A DNA stretch of 64,000 bases from Psoroptes ovis (lineage: Eukaryota; Arthropoda; Arachnida; Sarcoptiformes; Psoroptidae). Positions within the stretch are counted from its first letter, which is position 1. Every line of letters begins with the position of its first letter. The position numbers were made by a program, and so were the translations under genes. Below are positions 13,798 through 27,739 of the stretch, piece after piece. The DNA lies in the NCBI GenBank assembly GCA_002943765.1, contig PQWQ01000002.1, positions 4,712,001 to 4,776,000 of the forward strand. The letters run 5' to 3'. Under the pieces are notes generated by a model. It was not told the DNA's origin and searched no databases. It saw nothing but the letters and a program-made list of their open reading frames with translations.

Positions 13798-13974
13798 TCA
13801 CTGATTAATGTCAAAATATATTTCAAAAATAATTTAAGAGAAACATTCCATTTCATATTGTTGATTTTGTATCAAAATATTGTCATAGATATTATTATAT
13901 CGATTATTTGCTGATTTGTTTGATTTTGTTATCATCATGAATATATTTGATCATATGTTGCCTCAAACAACAAT

Positions 13975-13980
13975 AATAAA
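13975..13980 (+). terminator. Candidate poly(A) signal of the DUSP gene
   Basis: AATAAA 178 bp after the DUSP stop and 33 bp before the fucosidase ATG. Confidence 0.45.
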
Positions 13981-14012
13981 GTGTGTCATCATCCTTTTAT
14001 TGAAAAATTACT

Positions 14013-15407
14013 ATGCATTATTCAATTCTTTCATTCATTCTCATTTCATTAATATCAAATCATAAATTTGTTCATTGCGATACCATTAAATATGAACCTA
14101 ATTGGCAATCATTAGATTCACGTCCATTGCCTCAATGGTATGATGATGGCAAAATTGGCATTTTCATACATTTTGGTTTGTTTTCAGTTCCATCATTCGT
14201 CTCTGAATGGTTTTGGGACTTTTGGCTGAATGAGAATGGTACCATGTATAACGAACAACATGAGAAAATAGTAAATTTTATGAAAAATAATTTCAAACCG
14301 AATTTTACGTATGCTGATTTCGCTTCACAATTTCATGCTGAATTTTTCAATGCAACAGAATGGGCTGAAATAATTAAAAAATCGGGTGCAAGGTATGTTG
14401 TATTGACAACGAAACATCATGAAGGTTTTTGTTTATGGCCATCAACATATTCATATCAGTGGAATTCAATGGCATTAGGGCCTAGACGCAATATCGTCAA
14501 AGAATTTAGTGAAGCAATAAGAAAAATTGGAAATGTTCATCTGGGACTTTATTATTCATTATTCGAATGGTTTCATCCATTATATTTGAAAGATATGGCC
14601 AATAATTATACCACACATGAATACGTTAGATTCAAAGCACGACCTGAATTAGAAGAATTAATAAATACATTTAAACCTGATCTTTTATGGTCAGATGGTG
14701 ATGCTGTTTACAATGACACCTATTGGAATAGTACCGATATTCTTGCATGGCTTTATAATTATAGTCCTGTTAAGGATCAAATAGTCACAAATGACAGATG
14801 GGGAACGAATTGTCATAACGTGCATGGTGGCTTCTTTGATGGCCCTGATCGAAATGATCCTGATTCATTGCCTAAGCATAAATGGGAAGGTGCATTCAGC
14901 ATCGATAAAAATTCTTGGGGTTATCGTAGAGAGGCATCTCTCGATCAATTGTTATCAATCGAAGAGATAATTGAGCAATTATTAATCACAGTTAGTTGGG
15001 GTGGAAATTTTCTATTGAATGTTGGAGCATCAAAAGAAGGCCGTATTATGCCAATTTATGAAGAACGCTTATCACAAATGGGCGATTGGTTGAATATCAA
15101 TGGAGAAGCTATTTACAAAACTAAGATTTATGAAAAATGCCAAAAATCAAATAAAAATCGTATATTTTATACAAAAAAATCCAATGCCATCTATGGCATT
15201 ACACTTGATTGGCCTGAGAATGGTTTGTTGGAATTTGAATGCATTGATTATTATCAAATTGATCATGTTTCTTTGCTCGGTTATCATCAATCGGATCGAA
15301 TAAAATTCGGTCCTACATCGAATGGAACATTGATACGATTCCCAAAATGGACACCAAATTATCAATTGAAATATGCATTCACTTTTAAATTTTTTATTAA
15401 TTATTGA
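14013..15407 (+). CDS. Alpha-L-fucosidase (GH29), secreted/lysosomal
   Basis: Intronless, 464 aa. A signal peptide (about 1-22, ending FVHC) precedes the GH29 (beta/alpha)8 domain. Family landmarks in order: WYDDGKIGIFIHFG, TTKHHEGFCLW, GLYYSLFEW, then DLLWSDGDA, where Asp228 is the expected nucleophile, followed by VTNDRWG, KWEGAFSIDKNSWGYRR and GGNFLLNVG. A C-terminal beta-domain follows (about 360-464). Spacing matches animal FUCA1/FUCA2, which remove terminal alpha-L-fucose from glycans; several N-x-S/T sites fit passage through the secretory pathway. The C-terminus ends hydrophobic (FTFKFFINY). The start is the first ATG and gives the signal peptide directly. It converges on the PRMT1-like gene, with only 172 bp between the two stop codons. 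Confidence 0.95.
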   Translation: MHYSILSFILISLISNHKFVHCDTIKYEPNWQSLDSRPLPQWYDDGKIGIFIHFGLFSVPSFVSEWFWDFWLNENGTMYNEQHEKIVNFMKNNFKPNFTYADFASQFHAEFFNATEWAEIIKKSGARYVVLTTKHHEGFCLWPSTYSYQWNSMALGPRRNIVKEFSEAIRKIGNVHLGLYYSLFEWFHPLYLKDMANNYTTHEYVRFKARPELEELINTFKPDLLWSDGDAVYNDTYWNSTDILAWLYNYSPVKDQIVTNDRWGTNCHNVHGGFFDGPDRNDPDSLPKHKWEGAFSIDKNSWGYRREASLDQLLSIEEIIEQLLITVSWGGNFLLNVGASKEGRIMPIYEERLSQMGDWLNINGEAIYKTKIYEKCQKSNKNRIFYTKKSNAIYGITLDWPENGLLEFECIDYYQIDHVSLLGYHQSDRIKFGPTSNGTLIRFPKWTPNYQLKYAFTFKFFINY

Positions 15408-15579
15408 TGAAATAAAATCGATTCTTATGAATAAAATAGTAATAGAATTTAAATGAAATAGAATAGTGCTGAAAAAAAAATCAAATCAATTGATTGAAAA
15501 GTTTAATATTTTAAATATGATTATTCCCCTAAATTCATTATGTTTTGGAAAAATTGATGCGATTAAATTGCATCCAAAA

Positions 15580-18609
<3,030 letters not shown>

Positions 18610-19116
18610 ATGGACCATCAAAAATTGATTATTTTAATTTTATCAATATTATTATTATTAAATAATAATGAAATAATTGCTCAAGATACAATCTTTGCGA
18701 AAGGTGGCACTTGTCTGTACAAAATCGGTAAACAATGGCAAGAATGTATGGATCAACAAAGTGAACGTTTAACATATGAACGTGATAATCTAGAACCAGT
18801 GTATACACGTGCAGCATTGACCGAATCAGTCAATAGAATATCATGTTGTGCTTATTATGAATTTTTAGATTGTATAGAATATGCAGCACGTCATCATTGT
18901 CCACATGAGAAACACGATATGATTGCCTATAGTCGACAATTAGGTTCAGCAGTACCATCCGATATATGTTTTGAACAGTTTCCAAGAAAAACGATTGAAT
19001 GTAGCGGACGTATTCAACGATATTCATTAAGTGGTTCATCCTCTATTTTCAATTTGTCATCATTGTTATTATCATTACTATTGCTCACGCTTATATCAAT
19101 ATTGTTCAATGTTTAG
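18610..19116 (+). CDS. Eight-cysteine membrane-anchored protein, paralogue A (unrecognised family)
   Basis: Single exon, 168 aa. The first ATG is 18610; the frame is open upstream but without ATG. A signal peptide (about 1-25, ending EIIAQ) is followed by a domain with cysteines spaced C-x10-C-x32-CC-x7-C-x8-C-x22-C-x10-C. A hydrophobic C-terminus (LLLSLLLLTLISILFNV) follows a Ser/Gly-rich stretch, suggesting a GPI-anchor signal, though a simple transmembrane end is possible. It has the same spacing as the gene 320 bp downstream, so the pair is a tandem duplication. All eight Cys presumably form disulfides outside the cell. I know of no named domain with this pattern. Confidence 0.8.
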   Translation: MDHQKLIILILSILLLLNNNEIIAQDTIFAKGGTCLYKIGKQWQECMDQQSERLTYERDNLEPVYTRAALTESVNRISCCAYYEFLDCIEYAARHHCPHEKHDMIAYSRQLGSAVPSDICFEQFPRKTIECSGRIQRYSLSGSSSIFNLSSLLLSLLLLTLISILFNV

Positions 19117-19437
19117 CATCCATTCTTTATTGATTTTTATTAATGTGATTTTATTCTTGAGAAATATTTGATTTAATTTATTTGATTTCATTGTCGACCG
19201 GAAATTTTCATCAAATCTTAAACAAAATCTTGCAAGCATCATCAAGAACAAATTGGACAAGATCAAACCCAAAAAATGATCATCATTAAAAATGATTTGT
19301 AATTGAAATCAGCAATTTTAATCATTCATTCATTATAATCCCATATACCTCATTGATTGAAATACATTAAAACTAAGAAAAAATAATAATATTCATGTAC
19401 TGTTTTAAAAAAAATATATAATTGGTTGTATAGAAAA
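19117..19437. other. Spacer between the two Cys-rich paralogues
   Basis: A 321-bp AT-rich spacer with no coding signal. It should contain the 3' end of paralogue A and the promoter of paralogue B. Confidence 0.7.
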
Positions 19438-19971
19438 ATGTTCATCTTCGATAATATGATTAATTGGTTTCATTCTTCAACTATTTATCATTTATTTTTC
19501 ATTTGTTTAATAATACAATCAATCATAAATTATAAAACAATTGAATCTATGAATACATCCCCTAGTCGAATATGTTTGGAACGTTTGTGGCCAGATTTTC
19601 AACGATGTCGCGATCGTCAACGTGAACATCATCAATATGGTCGCTATTCAACTGGTTTCTTTTTTACATCCACCGATGTTTATCAGCCTAAATATAAAGT
19701 TGAATGTTGTTCATATTGGGATTTAGTCGAATGTGTTCATCGTGCAGCTAAAATTTATTGTATGGATGATGATATTGATTTGAAAAAATTAGATCAAGCA
19801 TTAGAAACATTTGGTTTGAATGTACCATTATATATTTGTACTGAAGAATATCCTAAACATTCAATTCGTTGTAAAATTCGTTCATGGTTCATTGTTTCTA
19901 TCATTGTTGGTTTTTTCTCCATTCTAATTATTATACTTCTCATTTGTATCTGTTTACGTCGTTCTAGATAA
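19438..19971 (+). CDS. Eight-cysteine membrane-anchored protein, paralogue B (unrecognised family)
   Basis: Single exon, 177 aa from the ATG at 19438. An N-terminal hydrophobic segment (about 15-35) is a signal peptide or anchor. The ectodomain reads C-x10-C-x32-CC-x7-C-x8-C-x25-C-x10-C, identical to paralogue A except for three extra residues in one loop. Shared residues surround the CC pair (ECC-aromatic-W/Y, then a DC/EC and an AA before the next Cys) and a Y/F-P-K/R motif before the last Cys. Unlike A, it ends with a typical transmembrane helix (about 150-172) and a short basic tail (LRRSR). A receptor-like or surface role is an inference from topology only. Confidence 0.8.
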   Translation: MFIFDNMINWFHSSTIYHLFFICLIIQSIINYKTIESMNTSPSRICLERLWPDFQRCRDRQREHHQYGRYSTGFFFTSTDVYQPKYKVECCSYWDLVECVHRAAKIYCMDDDIDLKKLDQALETFGLNVPLYICTEEYPKHSIRCKIRSWFIVSIIVGFFSILIIILLICICLRRSR

Positions 19972-20358
19972 AATCATTAATTGATTTTATCATTTTTTAT
20001 TTAATTGAAAAAAATTTCAGCATAATTATCTGCATTGAAAACATTTCATTTGTAATACAAATAATTACCATATGAATACTCATAACTGAATAATGTTGTT
20101 TTGTTTTTCTTATTGCAATTTCATTTGATAAAATTTATCAATAAAAAAAATTATCAACTAAATCAAAATTGATATAATAATGAAACATCTGGCCTTTTTT
20201 AATGTTTGTTTTACATTTCTTCCGAGATCATTATAATGTCAATCTAATCAAATACGATACAATTCGAGTTTTTTTATTTTTCTTTTTTTTTAAATTATTA
20301 TTTCTAAAATTAAGCCCAAATTTGCATATATTGTCTGTGATCATAATCATTGAAAAGA
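19972..20358. other. Intergenic, Cys-rich pair to CNDP2
   Basis: AT-rich spacer of 387 bp; nothing beyond an AATAAA near 20140 was seen. Confidence 0.65.
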
Positions 20359-21989
20359 ATGGAATTATCTGCTGAAATTAGAAAAATTTTCGATTTCATT
20401 GAGCAGAATGAAGATGAATATGTACAAAAATTAGCTGATGCAGTGGCCATTCCAAGTGTGTCATCACAAAAAGAATATCGTACCGAAACCTTAAATGTGG
20501 TTCAACATTTCAAACAGGTTGCTGATTATTTTTTTAAAACTTCATTTATTGATTAATATTCTGATAGTTGCTAGAATCTAAAGGCGTCGAAATTGAATTA
20601 CAAATGCTTGGTGATGAAACATTTCCAGATGGTACCAAATTACCTTTACCACCTATTATATGTGGTCGTATCGGCAATGATAGTAAAAAGAAAACATTAT
20701 GTGTTTATGGTCATTTAGATGTGCAGCCAGCTCTTGTGCAAGATGGATGGAATACTGATCCATTTAAATTAGTTGATCTTGATGGAAAATTATATGGTCG
20801 CGGTGCCACTGATGATAAAGGACCTGTTTTAGCATGGATCAATATGATTGATGCTTATCAGAAATGTTCAATACCATTGCCTATTAATTTAAAAGTAATG
20901 TCATTATTCGAAGTTAATTTAAGATAATAATTACAAACGTTTTATATTTTTCGAATAGTTCATTTTCGAAGCTATGGAAGAATCGGGCTCAATAGGATTG
21001 CATCAATTGATTCATTCGCTTAAAGATACGTTTCTGAAAGATGTTGATTATTTTTGTATTAGTGATAATTATTGGTTAGGACAATCACGACCATGTTTAA
21101 GTTATGGCTTACGAGGCAATGTTTATTTCTATCTGACAGTTGAGTGTGCAAAAAAAGACTTACACTCAGGTGTTTATGGTGGCGCCGTTCATGAAGCTAT
21201 GACCGATCTTGTTCATTTAATGTCAAAATTAACCGATGTAAAAGGGAATATATTAATCCCCGGTATTTTAGAGCATGTGAAACCATTCACGACTGATGAG
21301 CGTATTTCACTACAATCAATTGATTTCGATCAGAATGCTTTTCAAAATGAAATCGGTGCAAATAAGTTGCGATATAATGACAAAGTAAATATTTTAGCAC
21401 ATCGTTGGAGATTTCCATGCCTATCTATTCATGGTATCGAGGGGGCATTCTCTGATCCTGGTTCTAAAACCGTTATTCCGGGAAAAGTTGTTGGAAAATT
21501 TTCCATACGTTTAGTACCTAATCAAGATCCAGATGATATCACCGAAAAAGTTAAAAATTATTTAAATAGTGAATTTAAAAAATTTCATTCACCAAATAAA
21601 ATGTCAGTACATCGACAAAAATCTTGTCGACCCTGGATTGCTGATACTAATAGCAATAATTTTATAGCTGGTAAATTAGCCATTAGAAATGGTATGTGTG
21701 CAAATTCAGTTGCTTTTTAACAAATTATCGATTAAAATTTTAAATTTTCATACAAAACAACAATTTAACACCAATAGTTTACGGTGTACAGCCAGATATG
21801 ACACGTGAAGGTGGATCAATACCTGTTACATTAACACTGCAAGAAGTAATGAAAAAAAGTGTAATATTATTACCGATTGGCAGTGCTGATGATGGTGCAC
21901 ATTCACAAAATGAAAAAATTAATCGAAAAAATTATATTAATGGATCCAAAGTGTTTGCAGCATACATCTATTTCTTATCATTATTTTAG
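20359..21989 (+). CDS. Cytosolic non-specific dipeptidase (CNDP2, M20 family)
   Basis: Four exons: 20359..20517, 20568..20894, 20959..21691 and 21778..21989; 476 aa against 475 in human CNDP2. Dinuclear metal-site residues are present: His102 in YGHLDVQP, the Asp of TDDKGP (about 136), Glu169-Glu170 in MEESGS, the Asp of ISDN, and the His of DDGAHSQNE near the C-terminus. The dimerisation (lid) region contains [10 protein letters not shown] and HGIEGAFS. The enzyme hydrolyses Cys-Gly and many other dipeptides in the cytosol; no signal peptide is present, consistent with CNDP2 rather than CNDP1. The first intron has a non-standard GTTGCT donor but is required by the frame and by the family sequence. 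Confidence 0.95.
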
Positions 21990-22361
21990 AAAAGAAAATC
22001 AACGCTATGTATGATCAAAAATATAAACAATCATAGCGAAAAAAAATCAAATCTTAAATCAATCAATGTATTTGTGCAAAAATTGCATCCAAATAAAAAA
22101 ATTATTATATTTGATATTGTAGGAAAAATTCATCAAAAAAAAAAAACAATCAAATCACCTTATATGAAATATTATATATAAAATATGAAAATACCTGCCA
22201 TTTTATTCAAAAATTTTTCATGTTTTTTTTCATTTCAAATCGTTATTATCATTTTTAAAATAGACATTTAATATTTAAATTGGAAAAAAATTTGAAATTA
22301 ACGAATAAAGAAAAAATTTCATTTTTTAAATCTTAAAATTTCAAATCATTTTAAATCGTTT
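21990..22361. other. Spacer between CNDP2 and GILT 3' ends
   Basis: Convergent 3' ends with AT-rich sequence of about 370 bp; no further feature seen. Confidence 0.65.
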
Positions 22362-25300
22362 TCATTCAGATTCATTTTGATTATTTCTATTATTATTATT
22401 CATCATTGTGAAATGATTTTCAATCAATTTTACAAAATCACCATATAAAGCTTGTGTTTGAATTCGATCCGAATATTTCTTTTTTCATAAATTTTTGGGC
22501 AAAAAAGAAGAAAAAAATGATTAAATGAATGAATGAATTGAAAAATTAAAAAATAATCAAAAAATAAATATTTACTTCATTCAAAATAATTGTCGGTACA
22601 AATGATAATTTTGGTTTTATTGTTTTTGTTCTACGGCCAGCATTCAGCAATAATTGTTTACCACGATTTCCTGATGCACATTCATCAATCGATTTCCATT
22701 CAATGTTTGTCAAATTGGCACACTGTTGTTGAAGAAAATAAGAAATTAATAGAAAAGAAACATGAAATGAAACAGCAAAAAATAAACATTAGAGCAAACA
22801 TATAATCTTATAGAAAATCGATATCGATACTTTTCATTTTACTTTTGATCATTTGTTTATAATCTAAAACTAATCATTTTGTTTGAAATTGATAAGATTG
22901 AATGTGTATGAATGAAATGAAATGAATTTCCTTTTTTTTCTTTGTTCACTAAATTTAGAATAATTTTTTTAAAAAATATTTCGCCCAAAATTTAGAAGAT
23001 ATTTTGAATTTCAAAAATTAACTCAGAAAAAATCGGCAAATAATAATCAAAAAATGAATAATGAAAAAAAATTCCGAAAACTTTTAATCACCAAACATTC
23101 AAATAGTATTCGTGAATCGGCAATTATTGTCGATGAAGAGCTACGTTCACCGAATAATGATGAAATTTTGATTAAAAATTTTTACTCTGGTGTCAATGCA
23201 ACCGATATGAATATAATGACTGGTCGATCATCGATTTTCCCAAAAGATCATCTCCCATTTGGTTTAGGTTTAGAGGTATGATTACAAACAACAATAAATA
23301 AATATTTTAAAGATTTTTTGAATTTATTTCGATACATCAGGGATTAGGCACAATCGAAGCTATCGGCAGTAACATTGATCCACTGCGATTCAATATAGGA
23401 AAACCTGGATTGATATTTGCTATGCCACCGAAAACATATTCGGAATATATTGTAAGTATTGCTTGTACAATTCACGATTATGACTTTTATTTAATTTTGA
23501 TTCATTAATTTATCATTTCATAGTACATAAAGCCTGAAGAATTTTATCCAGTACCAGAAATTAAACCAGAATATATTGCATTATTGGATTGTGGTTTAAC
23601 TTCAGCCATAGGCTTAGACAAAGCAGGAAACATTAAAGAAGGCGAAACAGTTTTAATTACTGCTGCAGCCGGTGGTTGTGGTCATATTGGTGTACAATGG
23701 GCTAAATTAAAAGGATGTAATGTTATTGGATTATGTTCAAGCGATGAAAAAAAAGCTTTCCTAAAAACAATCGGTTGTGATTTGATAATCAATTACAAAG
23801 AAGAAAATATGGATCAAGTTTTGAGTGAAAAATTTCCAGTAAGAATTCATTGATTTACATTTTGGCTATTAAATGTTATTTTCACATTTTTTTTCTATGC
23901 AAACAAAGAACGGAATCGATGTAATATGGGAAACATATGGTGGTACAACATTTGAAACACTATTCAAACATTTAGCCATTGGCGGTAGAATTATAATTGT
24001 AGGTGCTATTACTGGCTATAAAACAGTTGGATTTCCGGACATTTCTATTGAAAATTTGCCATTAAAGGTGATTAAAGCGAACATTTTATTAACGATTGAT
24101 TTTCAATCTATTTTTACTAAATTTCTATGCTTTTTTTCTATTCATATTCATTTCATTCAAAAAAAAAAAAAAAAAAAAATAGCTATTGAATAAATCAGCA
24201 TCGATAATTGGTTTTCGTTTTAGACATTATCAAAAATTTTTTCAACAATATCTTGATGAATTGATAGAATTGTTTCAAAGTAAAAAATTAACAATTCGTA
24301 TCGATATGAATAATTTTATCGGCATACAATCGACAATCAATGCTATTGAAGTAAAGTATAAATTTTTTATCTTGTTTGATTTTCTTTTTTTTAATTATTT
24401 TCGTTTTCTATTTCTTTTTCTTCAATTTTTACATTGTGTTATAAATATAGCATCAACAAGAGGGAAAAAATGTCGGCAAAGTAATTGTTCAAATGAAACA
24501 ATAATCGAAATATCGATGAAACAAATAAACCCGAAAAAAATATATTGATGCTATTTTTATTGACAAAATTTGCAAATTTTTCAAGCGATTTTCCCTTTTT
24601 TTTTTTTTTTTTTACTTGAAACATATGATTATCATGTGTTATTTTATATCGAAAAAAAATAAAATAAGAAAAAACTAAAATGTTTTGATGATTATCTTGA
24701 GTTTTGAATTTTTTTTTTTACTTTGATACAAAAAGGTTTGATTTGTAATAATCGATAAAAGACATATGCACATACACTTGTTGATATCGAACAAAAAAAA
24801 AACTAAAGAAAAAAACAAATTACATACCTTTTGTGCAACAGCATCAACATCTGGTCTTCTTAGTCCATACAATTCTTTTGACATACATTTAACAAATGGA
24901 AATGATGGTTCATAATTATTCAGATCATACACACAACAATGTATCATATTTCCTCGACATTCTTTCGGGCCATGTTGACAATAAAATTCATATGAATTTC
25001 CTGATTCAAAATACTGTTGATTTACGGAATATATTTCAATGATAAAATATTTTCATACATGAAAAACATTATTAAACGTTTCAATATTCATCTTACCTGA
25101 GCTTTACCGAATGGATACAAATTAAGATTGACAAGCGATTTAATACGATCATAATTGGTGACTAATTGATATAACAAAAATTGTATTGAATCTGGACACA
25201 ATGTTTCATAATAAACATCAACTTTGACTTTCAATTTATTTGTATTATTTTTGTCAGTATCAGCAAGATTATGATTATTATTTGCAGGAATTGTTTCATT

Positions 25301-25405
25301 TCTATTGAAAGTAGCTGCTTCAATATCGACCGAAATCAATGTTGTACATGTGAATAGGAAAATAATCAATGAAATGGTAAGATAATTGATTTTTTTGATG
25401 GACAT
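22362..25405 (-). CDS. GILT-family thiol reductase, with a gene nested in its second intron
   Basis: Four phase-0 exons on the minus strand: 25405..25097, 25013..24828, 22722..22576 and 22478..22362; 252 aa. A signal peptide (about 1-30) precedes the thioredoxin-like fold. The GILT signature CQHGP-x-EC-x-GN-x3-C is intact in exon 2, and the Cys-rich block I-x2-CA-x3-G-x2-LL is in exon 3, followed by FVPTIILNE and an IQTQAL helix in exon 4. The active site is C70-P-D-S73, so the second Cys of the CxxC pair is Ser. GILT reduces disulfides of proteins in lysosomes, and invertebrate forms function in immunity. Intron 2 (22723-24827, 2105 bp) is far larger than its neighbours because it contains a complete plus-strand reductase gene. 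The tail ends in an Asn/Glu-rich stretch. Confidence 0.88.
23054..24504 (+). CDS. PTGR3/ZADH2-like NAD(P)H-dependent reductase
   Basis: Six phase-0 exons: 23054..23275, 23341..23451, 23524..23838, 23909..24067, 24183..24350 and 24451..24504; 342 aa. This is a medium-chain dehydrogenase/reductase of the quinone-oxidoreductase branch: an N-terminal GroES-like part (YSGVNATDMNIMTG, PFGLGLEGLG), then a nucleotide-binding motif AAAGGCGHIG (about residues 158-167), GLCSSDEKKAFLKTIGCD, and DVIWETYGG. The CSSDEK and INYK segments and the C-terminal GKNVGKVIV match human PTGR3, which reduces 15-keto-prostaglandins. There are no structural zinc Cys clusters, as expected. Human PTGR3 has a longer N-terminus, so a short targeting exon could have been missed. 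The whole gene lies inside the GILT intron on the opposite strand. Confidence 0.92.
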
Positions 25406-25769
25406 CGTTATTGAAATAGGAGTTTTTTTCTTTGGTTGATGCTAAATAATTATAATTTTCAAATTTGACTTGAATTATAAATAATTATAAATAATAATTA
25501 TAAAATCCTAAATCCTAAACAAAATAAGAATGCACTTGAACTAAATTTTAAATAAAAATTGTTTATAATTTTTTTAAAACTTATTTACATGAACTACGTT
25601 GCAATTTTTCTTTTTAAAATTTTCTTTTAGTTATTTGAAAAATAAACACACACACGGAGAAATTGAATGGCGTTGAACTAATAATATATTATAATATCAG
25701 CAAGATAAGACATTGACAAAATAAACTTGTATTTTAATCACAACTTTGGTTACGATGTTAACTATCATA

Positions 25770-25799
25770 ATGATGATGATGATGATGATGATGATGATT
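25770..25799. repeat. GAT trinucleotide microsatellite
   Basis: About ten consecutive TGA/GAT units. Confidence 0.9.
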
Positions 25800-26894
25800 A
25801 AGATAGAATTAAATTTATTTATGCATTTATTTCCAATTCAAAAGTGGTTAAAAGTAGTGGCAAATGGTTGAAGAAAATAAATATTTAAAAAAAAAAAATA
25901 AATAAATCGTTTATCAATTAATTGAAAAATATTTAATTTTTTTTTCATTTTTTAAATTTCAAATTTAAATAATTATGATAATAATCATTAAAATTTTTCC
26001 TCCTAATTTTGCTAGGAAAAATTGATGGTTTTTTCGCAGTCAATGATCATTTATTTATTATTACTTACTTCCTTCATCGATTACCATAAAAAAATATGCA
26101 TATTATGATATGATATGATGATATCACGATGATGGTGATATGAAATTACGAGTGAAACAAAATAGGAAAAAAATGGATCACCGAAAAAAAAAATGAAAAA
26201 ACAATTTTGAGTACGCTTGATGATAATATCTTTGATTTTTATTTGAAAAATTTTATAACATTTAAATGTGAATGAATTTCATTTTATATTATTTTTATTA
26301 TCATCACACTCATATTATTATTATTATTATTATTCAAATGTCACCAAGTATCAGTTTGTTATTTTGATTTTTCGATGATTTTTTGAAATTTAATTTTTAT
26401 TACTTTGAATTGAAATTATTTTGAAATTTTTTCTCCTTTTTTTCCGAGTAATTATCAACTGTTTTAATTACAATTTAAATTTTTTTTTGCAAATTTCAAT
26501 ATACACATTCACCAATGGATAATTTTAAATTTTAATTTGTTTTAGAAAAATAGTTTTTGTTCCACGTTGAACGATATTTTACATGAAATTTTTCATGAAT
26601 GCATCATCATCATTTTGCTCGATAATTGCGATAGATTGATAGTGGGACACATGTGAAACAACGCGTTGATGTTTGAGACGTATTTTTGAATGAATGAATG
26701 AAAAAGAATAATGAAATGAAATGATCAATGCCATTGAAAAACAATTAATTTTCAATAAATATCCAATTGTTTTATTTTCTCAAATTTTAATTGTTATTTG
26801 CATGTTATAAAACATTAATAATAATGATAATAATGATCAATCTATTCTTTTTTTTTCCGAAGCATCAAGGTCTATTCAATTGTTTCGCGTGTAT

Positions 26895-26921
26895 GTATGT
26901 GTGTGTGTGTGTGTGTGTGTG
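26895..26921. repeat. GT microsatellite
   Basis: Dinucleotide run of about 12 GT units after GTATGTAT. Confidence 0.9.
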
Positions 26922-27659
26922 ACTGTTTCTCACAATAAAAATGAAAATTTTTAAATCGAGATTACCTTGTTTTTTTACTCATTTATTTCTTTGATATAGA
27001 ATCAATATTTACAACATTATCATTATTGGTTTACTGATTTTGTGTATTTTCCTTTTCATTTAAATATCAATCAATATATATCAATTGATTGATTGTTAAA
27101 TTAATAGATTTGTAATTTATTTTTTTTTTTCCATTGACCATAATTGAATTTTTTCATTTTAACCGTTTAATAGATTCTTGAATAAAATACAAATATGAAA
27201 CAAAAAACTATTGTACAAAAAAAAGCAATTTTCATTATTTTTTCTCCCAATTCTCTCGTAGAAAATCATGTCATCATGAATCACAACGAATGATGACAAA
27301 CGACAACAACAACAACAATAATGACAGCGACAGCAGCAGCAGCAAAGTAACATTAACAATAAAATTATACAGGAAAATAATGATAATAATAATAATAATA
27401 ATTTTGAAAAATAAAAATAAAATTTAATTTCCGTTATTTTTATGAAATTCGGTGACATTTTTCTCCTAGTATTTTTAGTTTTTTACAATTATTATTATTA
27501 TTATTATTACCTTTGAAATTTTCGAGAAAATTTTTTTTTTTTTTTTTTTTGTTTTTCCATTTTATTTCATTTCAAAAACAAAACAATTCTCAAACAAGCC
27601 CATAAGCAATCATTTTTGAACATGAACACACATTTTCTCATATATTTTTCGTAGAAATA

Positions 27660-27739
27660 TTAGGTTGTCCCATAAGTTCTTGCCGTTTTTTAAATTTATT
27701 TTCATCTGAAAAACAGCAAGAACTTATGGGACAACCCAA
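27660..27739. mobile_element. 80-bp mariner-type palindromic MITE, copy 2
   Basis: Exactly 80 bp like copy 1 at 17205, bounded by TA (27658-27659 and 27740-27741). The first 26 bp of the left end are identical to copy 1; the right end matches with one change. Pairing here extends to about 31 bp per arm, so the RNA would fold as a nearly complete hairpin with a short loop. The middle differs from copy 1, which fits insertion of a defined family followed by divergence of the unconstrained centre. Confidence 0.9.

Noticed and set aside
27159..27458. Minus-strand frame with Cys and Leu runs
   Set aside because: The runs come from CAA/CAG/AAT trinucleotide repeats; nothing else supports coding.
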